The notes under the pieces are model-generated. The model ran no database searches, was not told where the DNA came from, and worked only from the letters and a program-made list of their open reading frames with translations. Positions 54,701 through 63,088 of a DNA stretch of 64,000 nt are shown piece after piece (positions within the stretch are counted from its first letter, which is position 1; every line of letters begins with the position of its first letter). This DNA comes from Fibrobacter succinogenes (GTDB taxonomy: Bacteria; Fibrobacterota; Fibrobacteria; Fibrobacterales; Fibrobacteraceae), in assembly GCA_902756345.1 (NCBI GenBank), contig CACVQR010000009.1, positions 40,123-104,122 of the forward strand. Direction: 5' to 3'. The translations under genes and the position numbers were made by a program.

Positions 54701-56725
54701 CATTGCAACTTCGTTTGCGCTGGCAGCCCCCACAAGGCCACCCACCATGAGCGTATTGCCGGAATGCTTACCACTTACCATGATTTCGCCCGAAACACCG
54801 ACCCTGTTCATGAGGGTAATTTCGTTACAGACGCCGCACAGGCCGCCCACGTTCGTTTCTTGCCTGTTCGTGGTAGTGACTGCAGCAGCTTCTTTCGCCT
54901 TGTAAGAAATCAGGTTTTCGTTGCGGGCAATCACGTTCTCGAACTTCACCGTCTTGCCGCCCTCGACCTTGGTAAAGCCGCCAAGAATGCCACCCACGAA
55001 CACATTGTTCAAGCTGTCTTCAACCACAATGGATCCATCGTAATACACGCTAGAAAATGTCGCGGGCTTATTGGCGACAGCGACACTTGCAAAACCGATT
55101 ACGCCGCCCACGAACACGCTGTCACGAGCAGGGGCGCCATTAACTTCTTTTCCACCATCCACAGCCGTTTTGACCTTCGAGGTAATCTTGACAGAAGAAG
55201 TATCGTTCACAAGGCCCATGTCCTTTGCCTGGGCCAAGCAAGCAGACCCCACGATACCGCCCAAGTAGGCGTCACTATGCAAGCCGTCAACAGCCGCAGC
55301 CGATGCCGAAAGCGAAATGGCGCCTTCGGTTCTGGAATTCTTTATACTCAAGAAGTCGGTGTCCGCAGTGCTTCCGCTCGTGCAAGAGGCGCCATAACCG
55401 ACAATGCCGCCGGCAAAGTACTGGTACTTGCCCGCCACCTGCAATACATCGGTCAAGTCAATGTCGGCGTAACCATCCACAACCTGGAACGACGTGTTCG
55501 TTTCCGTAGAATCAAAGCCCACAAGGCCGCCCACCGCGATTACATCAGTAGAAGAAGCGTCGTAGATTTTACCGCTAAACTTGCTATTACTGAGAACGAA
55601 TTTTCCGGTATTGGCGTTTGCACCGAACGCATTCGACTTGAACACCGTCAGCACGCCGAAAAGGCCACCCATAGACGAACCGCCCGAAATGCGGGACGGC
55701 AAGACTCCGCTTTGTGCTCCGACCGCTTTAACGACCTGCAAGTTTTCATTGGTATTGCCAACCGTCTTGACAAAACCCGCAATACCGCCCAAAGCGGACT
55801 TGTGGCCCTGAGCCTCGTCGCGAACGTCAACCCAAATAGAATCGTTTATAAAAGTATTGTCCTCTTCGCTCGTGTCACGGACAACAAAACCAACCAAACC
55901 GCCCAAGAATACGTTATAACCAGTCTCACGCTTTAATTCGGCAGAACCGGCATAGCCTTCGGTAATAGCGACCGTATTAGAGACAGCAACGCCATCGCCT
56001 ACGACATTCGAAAGAGTCGAATTGCGGACATAACCCGCAAGGCCACCTGCAACGGGCCCTTGGATTACGGCATTCGTAATACCGATGCTGTCGACCAGCG
56101 AATAGGTCACCACGCCCGCTATGGCACCCACAGGGTGGTAAGCATCACCCTTGGTGCTTTCGCCACTGACAATAATGCGTACGCCATCGAACTTGACGTT
56201 TTTGATAGTCGAGCGGTTAACGCTTTTGAACAAGCCCACAGGTTCTTTCGCATCGGATGCTACATAGCAAAGATTTTTAATGTACTTGCCATTTCCGTTT
56301 AACATGGTGCTGTCAATAGCCGAGAACGGCACATGGTTTACGTCACACTTGCCCTCTTCAGTCGTGGCGGAATATTCACCCAAGTCGATATTGGTAGCGA
56401 GTTCAAGGGTCACGCCTTTGTACGTAACCGACTTGATCCAGTTTGTTTCAAGCATTTGGGCTAGGTTTTCGGGAGTAGCGGTAACACTGGCTACACAGCC
56501 ATTGGTGGCCCCCCCCCACATACCCATGCCAGGCGTCACTACAGGCTTACAATCTTTGGCTTCTTGGCTAAGCACCAATATGGTGGTGGCGTTCATGCCG
56601 AAACCATTAACCTGCGATTTCAGGTTAAAATAAGAGGTTGCCGCCACTTCGTCACCGGGTACAGCAAAACCCATGCCGGTCCACGCCAGCATGGCAAACA
56701 AAAACAAACCGATTTTTGCTTTCAT
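51764..56725 (-). CDS. giant secreted adhesin-like protein, GLUG and InlB-type repeats
   Basis: 1653 residues; GAGGG precedes the ATG; signal peptide to about 21. Residues 120-800 form a GLUG-type beta-helix (GGLAGYV, GGLVGFV, GGIAGFV, GGIVGY, GGVIGFA, GGLCGVC). About 870-1130 carries four InlB/Listeria-Bacteroides-type repeats (HTFNGEWDRDF, YEFARWSD, YTFVGWDP, YKFTGWDRKF). Poly-serine linkers with PE and VE spacers follow (about 1130-1185). The C-terminal 440 residues share the module of the 45515 protein. The tail ends KVLVR. A G9 tract at codons 70-73 could cause slipped-strand switching. Confidence 0.82.
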   Translation of the reverse strand: MKAKIGLFLFAMLAWTGMGFAVPGDEVAATSYFNLKSQVNGFGMNATTILVLSQEAKDCKPVVTPGMGMWGGATNGCVASVTATPENLAQMLETNWIKSVTYKGVTLELATNIDLGEYSATTEEGKCDVNHVPFSAIDSTMLNGNGKYIKNLCYVASDAKEPVGLFKSVNRSTIKNVKFDGVRIIVSGESTKGDAYHPVGAIAGVVTYSLVDSIGITNAVIQGPVAGGLAGYVRNSTLSNVVGDGVAVSNTVAITEGYAGSAELKRETGYNVFLGGLVGFVVRDTSEEDNTFINDSIWVDVRDEAQGHKSALGGIAGFVKTVGNTNENLQVVKAVGAQSGVLPSRISGGSSMGGLFGVLTVFKSNAFGANANTGKFVLSNSKFSGKIYDASSTDVIAVGGLVGFDSTETNTSFQVVDGYADIDLTDVLQVAGKYQYFAGGIVGYGASCTSGSTADTDFLSIKNSRTEGAISLSASAAAVDGLHSDAYLGGIVGSACLAQAKDMGLVNDTSSVKITSKVKTAVDGGKEVNGAPARDSVFVGGVIGFASVAVANKPATFSSVYYDGSIVVEDSLNNVFVGGILGGFTKVEGGKTVKFENVIARNENLISYKAKEAAAVTTTNRQETNVGGLCGVCNEITLMNRVGVSGEIMVSGKHSGNTLMVGGLVGAASANEVAMELRNAFSIGEISVTATHSDAVAGYEKKVGYLFGKMVTSKGYEIKSVYHYDDIDNTDILVPFGQLGYSGATEWAADENIHYVVRNAETESLSGDHNGTVKSVKNSQFAGFLNSAYSKEADYAWSYLKGSNSDLPIFAVEGLYDPVKPESETVYYMVTFVTKDKQDIIKQYQVKAGEDSPEPTLEDVLDHPVEGHTFNGEWDRDFHNIQGDLTVEAQYDVNVYTVKFFSYDGSQIGKEQIVKYMESAQAPPAPAREGYEFARWSDMSYMQVKDNLNIKAEYNPKKYWIVFKNFDGESVASDSIEYGAVVLAPIPEPRAATAEYVYTFVGWDPEVTRVKGDAVYKAVYDSTKVQYMVTFLDYDDTQIGDVQMVEYGSAAVAPADPTRKGYKFTGWDRKFDVITKSVEVKATYEKLPESSSSVEVSSSSEPESSSSEPESSSSVEVSSSSEPESSSSAEESSSSVEVSSSSEPESSSSVPASSSSFTDKIEIVQPTIKKSGNNAIRLTFGTENVSESAVARVLVIGGKDTIWIDTLKNPIVGGSQWELAPAPIGKYKVVLMVDDGTRHAKTEEYFEVASEIKATPGSWQMVSLSAFDKKKVKTSDAAFYWWDEKNPVGDYWQYRAFNGENTDATRGFWYGTTEGNPLVIRESTGSKDSEIVWELDSLYSGWNLVANPYGWNVNIKKGSSDNGTKVAFWRWIPSKGGYELVHDVIGPYEAVWAKVSKSTTWRMPAAPDFTFDVVPSVAETKKAMHKDAAGIKGAWSLMVSLADDYGKQDSWNVIGAGTEESLDEPPAGMGNRVSLAIRNSEKGAKLAKSIKAVANEYRWVLDVSANSARDGKLKFEGVKELNSQGLKLFVTAEGVTTEITDEKAMNVALAKSAKQVEVRVAASNAVVASSKISGFGSTLAGGTLQLGFTAPEALAGARASYAVVGIDGKKVAAGQFKATAGTNRFSLNAPKSGVYFVRIKVGSQQLSGKVLVR
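53262..53468 (-). repeat. DNA repeats encoding the serine linkers
   Basis: A unit of about 60 bases containing GAGCTAGAAACTTCGACAGA is repeated three times almost exactly, encoding alternating SSSSVEV, SSSSEPE and SSSSAEE blocks. Length variation by recombination is likely. Confidence 0.7.
56509..56517 (-). repeat. G9 homopolymer inside the adhesin gene
   Basis: Nine C residues on the plus strand are a G9 tract in the coding sense, spanning Trp-Gly-Gly-Ala at about residues 70-73. A one-base change would frameshift the remaining 1580 codons. Confidence 0.7.
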
Positions 56726-56941
56726 AAAACCCTCAACTATCTTCTTCTATATGTAAAAATACCTTAAAATTTTCAAAAAAGATAGGGGGGCGCCTCCAAA
56801 AACCCCGTGTCTGTGACATGGAACAAAAACCGCTCACATATCACACTCCACTAAAAAAAGCGATTTTCGTAACTCATTGTCTGACAAGCACATATTTTAC
56901 ACACTTTGTTGTGAAAATTATCACACTTTACGCAAAAGCCA

Positions 56942-56970
56942 TTGACGCAGGCGCACGTTTATGTTACATT
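56942..56970 (+). promoter_or_regulatory. promoter of the beta-barrel gene at 57003
   Basis: TTGACG (56942-56947), 17-base spacer, TACATT (56965-56970), then a short leader with AAGGAG. Confidence 0.6.
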
Positions 56971-57002
56971 TAGGTTACAAACTTTTTATAAGGAGACACT
57001 CA

Positions 57003-57800
57003 ATGCTTAAGAAGATCGCACTCGTCGCAGCCATGGCTGCAAGCGCATCCTTTGCAACCTACAACTTCTTCCCGGTTGGCGACGCCAACAAGGGTGAAGC
57101 CACCATCGGCCCCAGCTACTATTGGCATGATGACTGGTCCATGATGCAAATCAACGCAAACGTCAAGTACAACGTTATTCAGAACCTGGAACTTTCTCTC
57201 CAGGGTCTCGGCTACCAGCTCTGGAACGAAGACGAACACTGCGATGACAATGGAGCCAAGTGCCCCGATTCTGACGGTCTGCTGGCCATGACCATTGGTG
57301 CCCGTTACCAGTTCATGCCCATGCTGATTGCAGCTTTGGATATTAAGGTTCCCCTGAGCTCTGAAGATGCCGTTGGTGGCAAGTATGATCCGCTTGGTTT
57401 CTATGGCGCAATCCAGTATACTCAGGAACTCGTCTCCAATCTTTACATTGGTTCTGAACTCGGCCTTACCTTCGACCTTGAGGACGAAGACCTTTCTCAT
57501 GGTCTGGTATTGACCTTGCAAGCTGAATTGGACTACAGCATTGCATCCATCGGTCTGACTCCGTGGATTGGCTTTGCATTCAACTACAAGCTGACCGACG
57601 ACGAATATTCGGGCGTGGGTAAGTGGGAAGATCACTCCGGCGACAACGGCTTCACCATTTGGCTCGGTGCACAGTACGACATCAACACCATGTTCGGTGT
57701 CAAGGCTAACTTCGTTATCAATACCGGCGACTCTATGAGTGCATTCGGTGGAGACAACAAGGCTAAGGGCGTCAACGGCGCTCTCGTCATCCGCTTCTAA
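57003..57800 (+). CDS. outer-membrane beta-barrel-like protein, paralogue 1
   Basis: 265 residues from ATG 57003, which has AAGGAG upstream; the longer open frame lacks this. Signal peptide MLKKIALVAAMAASASFA, then alternating amphipathic strands rich in Trp/Tyr (YNFFPVGDANKGEATIGPSY, NVIQNLELSLQGLGYQLW, LLAMTIGARYQFMP) ending with VNGALVIRF. The terminal aromatic residue fits an outer-membrane barrel. About 40% similar by eye to the next gene. Short synonymous-biased codons suggest high expression. Substrate unknown. Confidence 0.75.
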   Translation: MLKKIALVAAMAASASFATYNFFPVGDANKGEATIGPSYYWHDDWSMMQINANVKYNVIQNLELSLQGLGYQLWNEDEHCDDNGAKCPDSDGLLAMTIGARYQFMPMLIAALDIKVPLSSEDAVGGKYDPLGFYGAIQYTQELVSNLYIGSELGLTFDLEDEDLSHGLVLTLQAELDYSIASIGLTPWIGFAFNYKLTDDEYSGVGKWEDHSGDNGFTIWLGAQYDINTMFGVKANFVINTGDSMSAFGGDNKAKGVNGALVIRF

Positions 57801-57824
57801 TCGGTTGTAAACTGCTATTTACTG

Positions 57825-57852
57825 CCCCGGACAACAGTCCGGGGTATCTTTT
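57825..57852 (+). terminator. rho-independent terminator
   Basis: CCCCGGAC (57825-57832), AACA, GTCCGGGG (57837-57844), then a long T run. Confidence 0.85.
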
Positions 57853-57919
57853 TTTTACACCCCTAGCCCTAATGCATTTACTAAATTGTAACACAAAAAC
57901 TTTTTCCAAGGAGTCTGGA

Positions 57920-58735
57920 ATGTTCAAAAAAATCGCACTCGCAGCGGCCCTCGTTTCTAGCGCCGCTTTTGCAACTTGGGACTACTACCCCGTTCTCGAA
58001 GGCGGCAAGGGTTCTGTAAAGGGCAACCTCTATTACGACTGGGACCACGACTGGTCACATGCCGGCCTTGGCATCGGCGTTCGCTACAGCGTAATCCAAA
58101 ACCTCGAAATTTCCTTGCAGGATTGGGGTTACCAGTTCTGGGGCGAGAGGGACTGCAGCGGCTGCGTGAACGGCGGTAGCGGCCTGCGCGACCTGACTAT
58201 CGGCGCACGTTATCAGTTCGACCCCTCGTTCAACGGTTTTGTAGACCTTATTCTACCCGTCGGCAATGACGATGTCGATTACAACGGCATCAGCCGCACA
58301 TATCCTCCTTCTAGCGAAGAAATCGCCCTCTATTTGGGCGGCCAGTTCAGCATGCCGATCAAGGAGGCTCCGGGCCTCAAGTTCGGAACCGAAGCCGGTT
58401 TGTTCTGGGGCTTTGAACACGACAACAATGAACGCGGTTTGGAATTGCACATGGGTGGCGAAATCGCCTATACCGTTCCGAACACAGAAATCACACCGCT
58501 CTTCGGCTTGCAACTCAAGTTCCGCCTTACCGAAAGCACTTGGGAAGACAACGGCGTCGAAGTGGGTGGCGACGACGATGGCGACCACCAGATTACCATC
58601 TGGCTCGGTTGCGGAATCTACGTAATCCCGAAGCAGTTGGAAGTCACCGGCAAGCTCTTTGTTCGTAGCGGCGACCAAGACAACATGGGCGGCGACGCAA
58701 CCGGACTGTACGTCGGTGCCGAATTCTTCTTCTAA
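57920..58735 (+). CDS. outer-membrane beta-barrel-like protein, paralogue 2
   Basis: 271 residues from ATG 57920 with AAGGAG upstream. Signal peptide MFKKIALAAALVSSAAFA. Shares with the previous gene WDYYPVLEGGKGSVKG, YSVIQNLEISLQDWGYQFW and LRDLTIGARYQFDP, and ends YVGAEFFF. A small CSGC cysteine pair replaces the CDDNGAKC pair of paralogue 1 at the same loop. Tandem duplication, each copy with its own terminator. Confidence 0.75.
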   Translation: MFKKIALAAALVSSAAFATWDYYPVLEGGKGSVKGNLYYDWDHDWSHAGLGIGVRYSVIQNLEISLQDWGYQFWGERDCSGCVNGGSGLRDLTIGARYQFDPSFNGFVDLILPVGNDDVDYNGISRTYPPSSEEIALYLGGQFSMPIKEAPGLKFGTEAGLFWGFEHDNNERGLELHMGGEIAYTVPNTEITPLFGLQLKFRLTESTWEDNGVEVGGDDDGDHQITIWLGCGIYVIPKQLEVTGKLFVRSGDQDNMGGDATGLYVGAEFFF

Positions 58736-58737
58736 AA

Positions 58738-58852
58738 AGAACTTAGTCGGTAGAGCTTAGAACTTAGACAAAAGGCGTGCTTTTCAGCCCGCCTTTTTAT
58801 TTTACATTCTTCTAAGTTCTGCAGTGCCGAAGGCACGATCTAAGTTCTATCA
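58738..58852. repeat. dispersed TAGAACTTAGA/TCTAAGTTCTA repeat, copy 2
   Basis: Direct and inverted copies of AGAACTTAG flank the terminator at 58772. A small hairpin GTGCC-GAA-GGCAC is embedded. Confidence 0.6.
58772..58797. terminator. bidirectional terminator
   Basis: AAGGCGTGC and GCCCGCCTT pair with one mismatch, followed by T residues, between convergent genes. Confidence 0.65.
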
Positions 58853-58853
58853 A

Positions 58854-60656
58854 CTATTTCACGTCGTATTCCAGCACGGGCAGGTTCTCCCCCGCCTTCA
58901 TGGCCTTGTCAAGCGCCGCAGACTTCGTGGGGTCCAGCCACCAGTATATCGGTATGGCGTCTTCGCGGTTAAAGCGGTCGAAGACTTTTTCGGGAGTGCC
59001 ATAGCGGTTCCAGTAGAGAATGCGGTGGTGGTCGCACTGCCACATGAGCACGTAGGGCACGATTTCAGCCAGGCGGTTATCCAGTGCCTTCAGGATTTCG
59101 TTGCGCTTCGCGAGGTCAAATTCCGTCTTCTGCAAGTTGATGAGGCTATCCACCACCTTGTCCTGCACACCGGCCAGGTTATTCGTACCCTTCTGCAGTG
59201 CGGTTGTGGAATACCAGCTGGCTTCCGGATCGCGGAGGCGGCCAGCGCCCCAGTTCACCCAGTAAAGGTCAAAGTCTGCATCGTCCAAGCGCTTGCGCAA
59301 GGTACTCTGCGACATCTGTTCAATAGTCGCCACAACACCTACCTTCTTCAAGTCTTCCTGGAACAGCGTGAGGTGACGTAAGTCTTCTTGGCTGGTGATA
59401 AAGTTGATAGCGAAAGGCTTGCCGTCTTTTTCCAGCACGCCCTGGGCATTCACTTTGTAGCCCGCTTCGGCAAAGAGGGCGCGGGCGCTATCCGGGTTGA
59501 ACTTGTAGAGCGGTGCCGTCGGGTTCTGGTCACCTTCCCACAGGTCAGGGTAATAGCTGTTGAGCAAGAAGTACTGGTTGTACATGTACTTTTCGTTCAT
59601 GGCTTCGCGGTTCAGGAGCATGTTGAGGGCGCGGCGTACGCGCACGTCCTGGAACTGGGGCTTGCGCAAATTGATGGCCATCCCCTGGAAACCGATGGGC
59701 TCCTTGTTGAAGACACGTTGCTTGACCGCCCAGCCTTTTTGAATGGCGTCAAAGTCCGTCTGTTTCATCCAGATGCTGCTGGTGTAGATGGCGTAGGCGT
59801 TGATGTCCTGCTTCTTGAAAGCTTCCAGCGCTTTAGTCTGGTCGTTCATAAAACGGTAGCGGATTTTTTCGAAGTTATACTTGCCGCGGTTCCAGTTCTT
59901 CTTGAACCCCCACCAGTCGGCACGGCGGGCAAGTTCTACGTAGCGGTCTTCGCGGAAGGTCTTGATCTTGTACGGGCCCGAAACCACCGGGAACTCGTAG
60001 CGGATCTGGTTGAAGTCCTTGCCAGCCCACACGTGTTTCGGGAAGGCGAGCATGCCCGCCGCTTCCCAGAAGTTACCCCAGTGGGATTCCTTCGCAGTCA
60101 TCTTGATCGTTAAGCTATCCACGACCTCGGGGCGGTCAAAGCGGCTAAGCCCCACCTTGAATATGGGCGTCAAATTCTTTTCGTCCATGATGACGTCGTA
60201 GTAGAACTGCACATCTTCGGCGGTCACCGGCTTGCCATCGCTCCACTTGGCCCGCGGGTCCACGTGGAAGGTAAACGTCTTGCCGTCTTCACTCACATTC
60301 CAGCTGTCGGCAAGGATTCCCACTTCACGGTCTTCGGTAGAATGCAGGCTCACGAGTGGTTCGAACATCATGCCCATGAGTTCGGCAGAGAAACTGTTGT
60401 AGTCTTCCCACATGTTGAAGGACTTGGGCATGGCGGAACCCCAGAGCGTAATCGTTCCGCAGGGGCGGGCATCCTTCGAGGCAATCGGGTCGAACTCGCC
60501 CGTGGCTTCAGGGTCTTGCGGGAGTTCGGGGCAGTTGAGTTCGGCAGATTTCGCAGACTTTGCCCCCTTGGAACCGGATTCGTTGCAAGCGGTAAACGAC
60601 AGCGTCGAGGCCATCAAAGCCGCAGAAATAAACGCAGCACCATAAAACTTTTTCAT
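58854..60656 (-). CDS. extracellular solute-binding lipoprotein, family 5 (OppA/DppA type)
   Basis: About 600 residues from ATG 60656, preferred over ATG 60671 for the signal peptide MKKFYGAAFISAALMASTLSF with lipobox FTAC. Family-5 signatures: SFNMWEDYNSFSAELMGMMFEPLV, DSWNVSEDGKTFTFHVDPRAKW, DGKPVTAEDVQFYYD and SGPYKIKTF, then FQDVRVRRALNMLLNREAM. It binds peptides or another small solute for an ABC importer. No permease or ATPase genes are beside it, so it is an orphan or delivers to a system elsewhere. Asp and Glu-rich linker after the Cys. Confidence 0.87.
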   Translation of the reverse strand: MKKFYGAAFISAALMASTLSFTACNESGSKGAKSAKSAELNCPELPQDPEATGEFDPIASKDARPCGTITLWGSAMPKSFNMWEDYNSFSAELMGMMFEPLVSLHSTEDREVGILADSWNVSEDGKTFTFHVDPRAKWSDGKPVTAEDVQFYYDVIMDEKNLTPIFKVGLSRFDRPEVVDSLTIKMTAKESHWGNFWEAAGMLAFPKHVWAGKDFNQIRYEFPVVSGPYKIKTFREDRYVELARRADWWGFKKNWNRGKYNFEKIRYRFMNDQTKALEAFKKQDINAYAIYTSSIWMKQTDFDAIQKGWAVKQRVFNKEPIGFQGMAINLRKPQFQDVRVRRALNMLLNREAMNEKYMYNQYFLLNSYYPDLWEGDQNPTAPLYKFNPDSARALFAEAGYKVNAQGVLEKDGKPFAINFITSQEDLRHLTLFQEDLKKVGVVATIEQMSQSTLRKRLDDADFDLYWVNWGAGRLRDPEASWYSTTALQKGTNNLAGVQDKVVDSLINLQKTEFDLAKRNEILKALDNRLAEIVPYVLMWQCDHHRILYWNRYGTPEKVFDRFNREDAIPIYWWLDPTKSAALDKAMKAGENLPVLEYDVK

Positions 60657-60748
60657 ATTTTCAATCTTCATTTTTCACTATGGATTGCTTCGGGGCTCCA
60701 CCCCTCGCAATGACGTTTTTCACAAAATAGTTTATTTGGGATAAAGCA

Positions 60749-61300
60749 TCAAATCACTTTATCGGTAACCACGCGCCACTCGCCCGGTTTTAAACCACCC
60801 AGGGGAATATTACCGATTTGAACGCGAATCAGGCGAAGCGTCGGGAACCCCACCGCTGCCGTCATGTGACGCACTTGGCGGTTTTTGCCCTCGATGAGCG
60901 TGAGTCGCACCCAGCTCGTGGGGATATTCGCCCTAAAACGCACCGGCGGATTGCGGGACCAAAGCCAATCCGGTTCTTCCGCCATTTCTGCCTTGCAGGG
61001 CTTGGTATGGTAGCCCTTGATATCGACACCCCTGGCAAGCTTGCGCACCGCCTCTTCGGTAATCTGGCCATCCACCTGGGCCAAGTAGGTACGCGGGTGT
61101 TCAAACTTCGGGTCCAGCAGTTTCTTGATAAGCTTGCCATTATCCGTCAGCAAGAGTGCGCCCTCGCTGTCGTGATCCAAGCGCCCTGCTGCATACACCC
61201 CCGGCGGGAACCCGAAGGTATCGAGCGCTGCATGGCCCGACTCCGGCGTGAACTGGCTTAAAACGCCGAAAGGCTTGTTAAAGAGAATAACCGAGGACAT
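60749..61300 (-). CDS. rluE: 23S rRNA pseudouridine synthase RluE
   Basis: 183 residues from ATG 61300. RsuA-type pseudouridine synthase without an N-terminal S4 domain. Catalytic Asp in AAGRLDHDSEGALLLT. The block LWSRNPPVRFRANIPTSW and the block EGKNRQVRHMTAAVGFPTLR are close to E. coli RluE, which makes pseudouridine 2457 of 23S rRNA. Starts with LFNKPFGVLSQFT. The longer frame upstream lacks a good start. The nearest divergent gene is the epimerase at 61395. Confidence 0.88.
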   Translation of the reverse strand: MSSVILFNKPFGVLSQFTPESGHAALDTFGFPPGVYAAGRLDHDSEGALLLTDNGKLIKKLLDPKFEHPRTYLAQVDGQITEEAVRKLARGVDIKGYHTKPCKAEMAEEPDWLWSRNPPVRFRANIPTSWVRLTLIEGKNRQVRHMTAAVGFPTLRLIRVQIGNIPLGGLKPGEWRVVTDKVI

Positions 61301-61315
61301 CGGGAATAAAGGTAG

Positions 61316-61380
61316 AAAATAGTTGGTAGAGCTTAGTTGGTAGAACTTAGAAGAATCATCCAAGCTCTAAATTCTAATTG
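61316..61380. repeat. dispersed TAGAACTTAGA-type repeat, copy 3
   Basis: TAGAGCTTAG and TAGAACTTAGA followed by inverted AAGCTCTAAATTCTAA, in the divergent gap between rluE and the epimerase, where it could affect both promoters. Confidence 0.5.
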
Positions 61381-61394
61381 CTATATTATCTCAC

Positions 61395-62432
61395 ATGAAA
61401 ATTCTTGTTACTGGTGCAGCAGGTTTTATTGGTTCCAAGCTCATGTTCATGCTCGCGGAACGCGGCGATGAAGTGGTGGGCCTCGACAATATTAATGACT
61501 ATTACGATGTACGCCTCAAGTACGGTCGACTCCGCGAAGGCGGCATCGAACAGCCCGGCGACAACTTCGCCTACGGCGCCATGGTGCAAAGCACCAAGTA
61601 CAAGAACTGCCGATTCGTAAAAATGGGAATCGACGACAAGGAGCCGCTGGACAAACTCTTTGCCGAAGAAAAGTTCGACAAGGTCGTGAACCTCGCCGCT
61701 CAAGCAGGCGTGCGCTACTCTATCACGAACCCGTATGCCTACCTGCAAAGTAATTTGGTCGGATTCCTGAACATTCTGGAAGCCTGCCGCCACAACCAAG
61801 TCAAGTACCTAGTGTTCGCCTCGTCCAGCTCCGTGTACGGTCTCAACAGCAAGGTGCCCTACAGCGAAGACGACAAGGTGGACAATCCGGTGAGCCTGTA
61901 CGCCGCCAGCAAAAAGAGCAACGAACTTATGGCCCACAGCTACAGCAAGCTTTACAACCTGCCCGTCGCGGGTCTACGGTTCTTTACCGTTTACGGGCCG
62001 TGGGGACGTCCCGACATGTCGCCCATGCTCTTTGCCCGCGCGATTTCCAAGGGCGAACCCATCAAGGTGTTCAACAACGGCGACATGATCCGCGACTTTA
62101 CCTACATCGACGACATCGCCGAAGGCACCATCCACACACTGGATCATGTGCCCGATGCTGCCAAGTGCCCCAACAACGTGCCCTACAAGATTTATAACAT
62201 CGGCTGCAGCCACCCCGTAAAGCTCATGGACTTTATTGCGGAAATCGAAAACGCTTACGGCGAGCCCGCCAAGAAAAACTTCTTGCCCATGCAGCCCGGC
62301 GACGTGTACCAGACCAACGCCGACACCACCAAGCTCGAAACCGAGTGCGGCTACAAGCCCCACTGGAGCCTGCACGACGGCATCGCCGAATTCATGAAGT
62401 GGTACAAGAGCGACAAGAACCCGTTGAGGTAA
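61395..62432 (+). CDS. UDP-glucuronate 4-epimerase-like
   Basis: 345 residues, extended SDR family. NAD-binding GAAGFIGS (about 8-15), catalytic Ser in ASSSSVYG, YxxxK as YAASKKS. DNINDYYDVRLKYGRL, FTVYGPWGRPDM and RDFTYIDDI are typical of UDP-glucuronate 4-epimerases, which make UDP-galacturonate for surface polysaccharide. A TATATT box lies only about eight bases before the ATG and no ribosome site is seen, so the mRNA may be nearly leaderless. The downstream barrel gene starts 20 bases after its stop. Confidence 0.85.
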   Translation: MKILVTGAAGFIGSKLMFMLAERGDEVVGLDNINDYYDVRLKYGRLREGGIEQPGDNFAYGAMVQSTKYKNCRFVKMGIDDKEPLDKLFAEEKFDKVVNLAAQAGVRYSITNPYAYLQSNLVGFLNILEACRHNQVKYLVFASSSSVYGLNSKVPYSEDDKVDNPVSLYAASKKSNELMAHSYSKLYNLPVAGLRFFTVYGPWGRPDMSPMLFARAISKGEPIKVFNNGDMIRDFTYIDDIAEGTIHTLDHVPDAAKCPNNVPYKIYNIGCSHPVKLMDFIAEIENAYGEPAKKNFLPMQPGDVYQTNADTTKLETECGYKPHWSLHDGIAEFMKWYKSDKNPLR

Positions 62433-62452
62433 ACATTTTCGGAGGAAACAAC

Positions 62453-63049
62453 ATGAAAGCTATCTCCCGCACTATTGCAGGCGCACTGTTCGCAACCGGT
62501 CTAGCCTCTGCTCAAGTCCAAATGGGCGGACACGCCGCAGTCAACTTCAGCACGCTCTGGGGTGACGGAGCTTCTGAAAAGGAAATCCCCTGGAGTCTCG
62601 GCCTTACAGCCGGCGCCGCCGCCAAAGTCGCCGTAAACGAAAAAGTCAGCGTTGTACCCGAGCTCGATGTGGACTGGCGCCGCCAAAAAGACGACGAATT
62701 CACATGGAACACGTGGGCACTTGAATTACCCGTTCTCGCCCGTTACAACGTGTTACCTCAAATGTACTTTGAAGCGGGCCCGCGACTCGCGCTGCTCCTG
62801 TCCTCTGAAATGGAGCAAGACTTAGGCAGCGTTGTCGAAACAACCAACTTCGGCAAAAATGACGCACTCAACGTCTTTGAATTCGGCATCGACGTCGGCA
62901 TAGGCTGCTCGGTCACGCCCAATTTGGACCTGGGCATTCGCTACGGTGTGGGCCTGACCTCTATCATTGACGGCAAAAAATTCGAAAGCGAAAACCAAGC
63001 CTTCAAGAACATGCAAATCCAAGTCGGCGGAATTTACTGGTTTATGTAA
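62453..63049 (+). CDS. small outer-membrane beta-barrel (porin-like)
   Basis: 198 residues from ATG 62453, with GGAGG upstream; the longer frame overlapping the epimerase has no start signal. Signal peptide to about 20 (ASAQ), then strands typical of OMP_b-brl proteins: GGHAAVNFSTLWGD, KVSVVPELDVDW, MYFEAGPRLALLLS, NLDLGIRYGVGL, ending IQVGGIYWFM with a terminal aromatic pair. Cotranscribed with the epimerase. Confidence 0.75.
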   Translation: MKAISRTIAGALFATGLASAQVQMGGHAAVNFSTLWGDGASEKEIPWSLGLTAGAAAKVAVNEKVSVVPELDVDWRRQKDDEFTWNTWALELPVLARYNVLPQMYFEAGPRLALLLSSEMEQDLGSVVETTNFGKNDALNVFEFGIDVGIGCSVTPNLDLGIRYGVGLTSIIDGKKFESENQAFKNMQIQVGGIYWFM

Positions 63050-63057
63050 GAGAACAT

Positions 63058-63079
63058 GGCGTTCTAAAAAACGCCTTTT
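63058..63079 (+). terminator. terminator after the barrel gene
   Basis: GGCGTT (63058-63063), six-base loop, AACGCC (63070-63075), then T residues. Confidence 0.65.
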
Positions 63080-63088
63080 GTCCCTTGG

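Noticed and set aside
58854..60656. Solute-binding lipoprotein considered as part of an ABC operon
   Set aside because: No permease or ATPase gene is in the neighbouring sequence on either strand.
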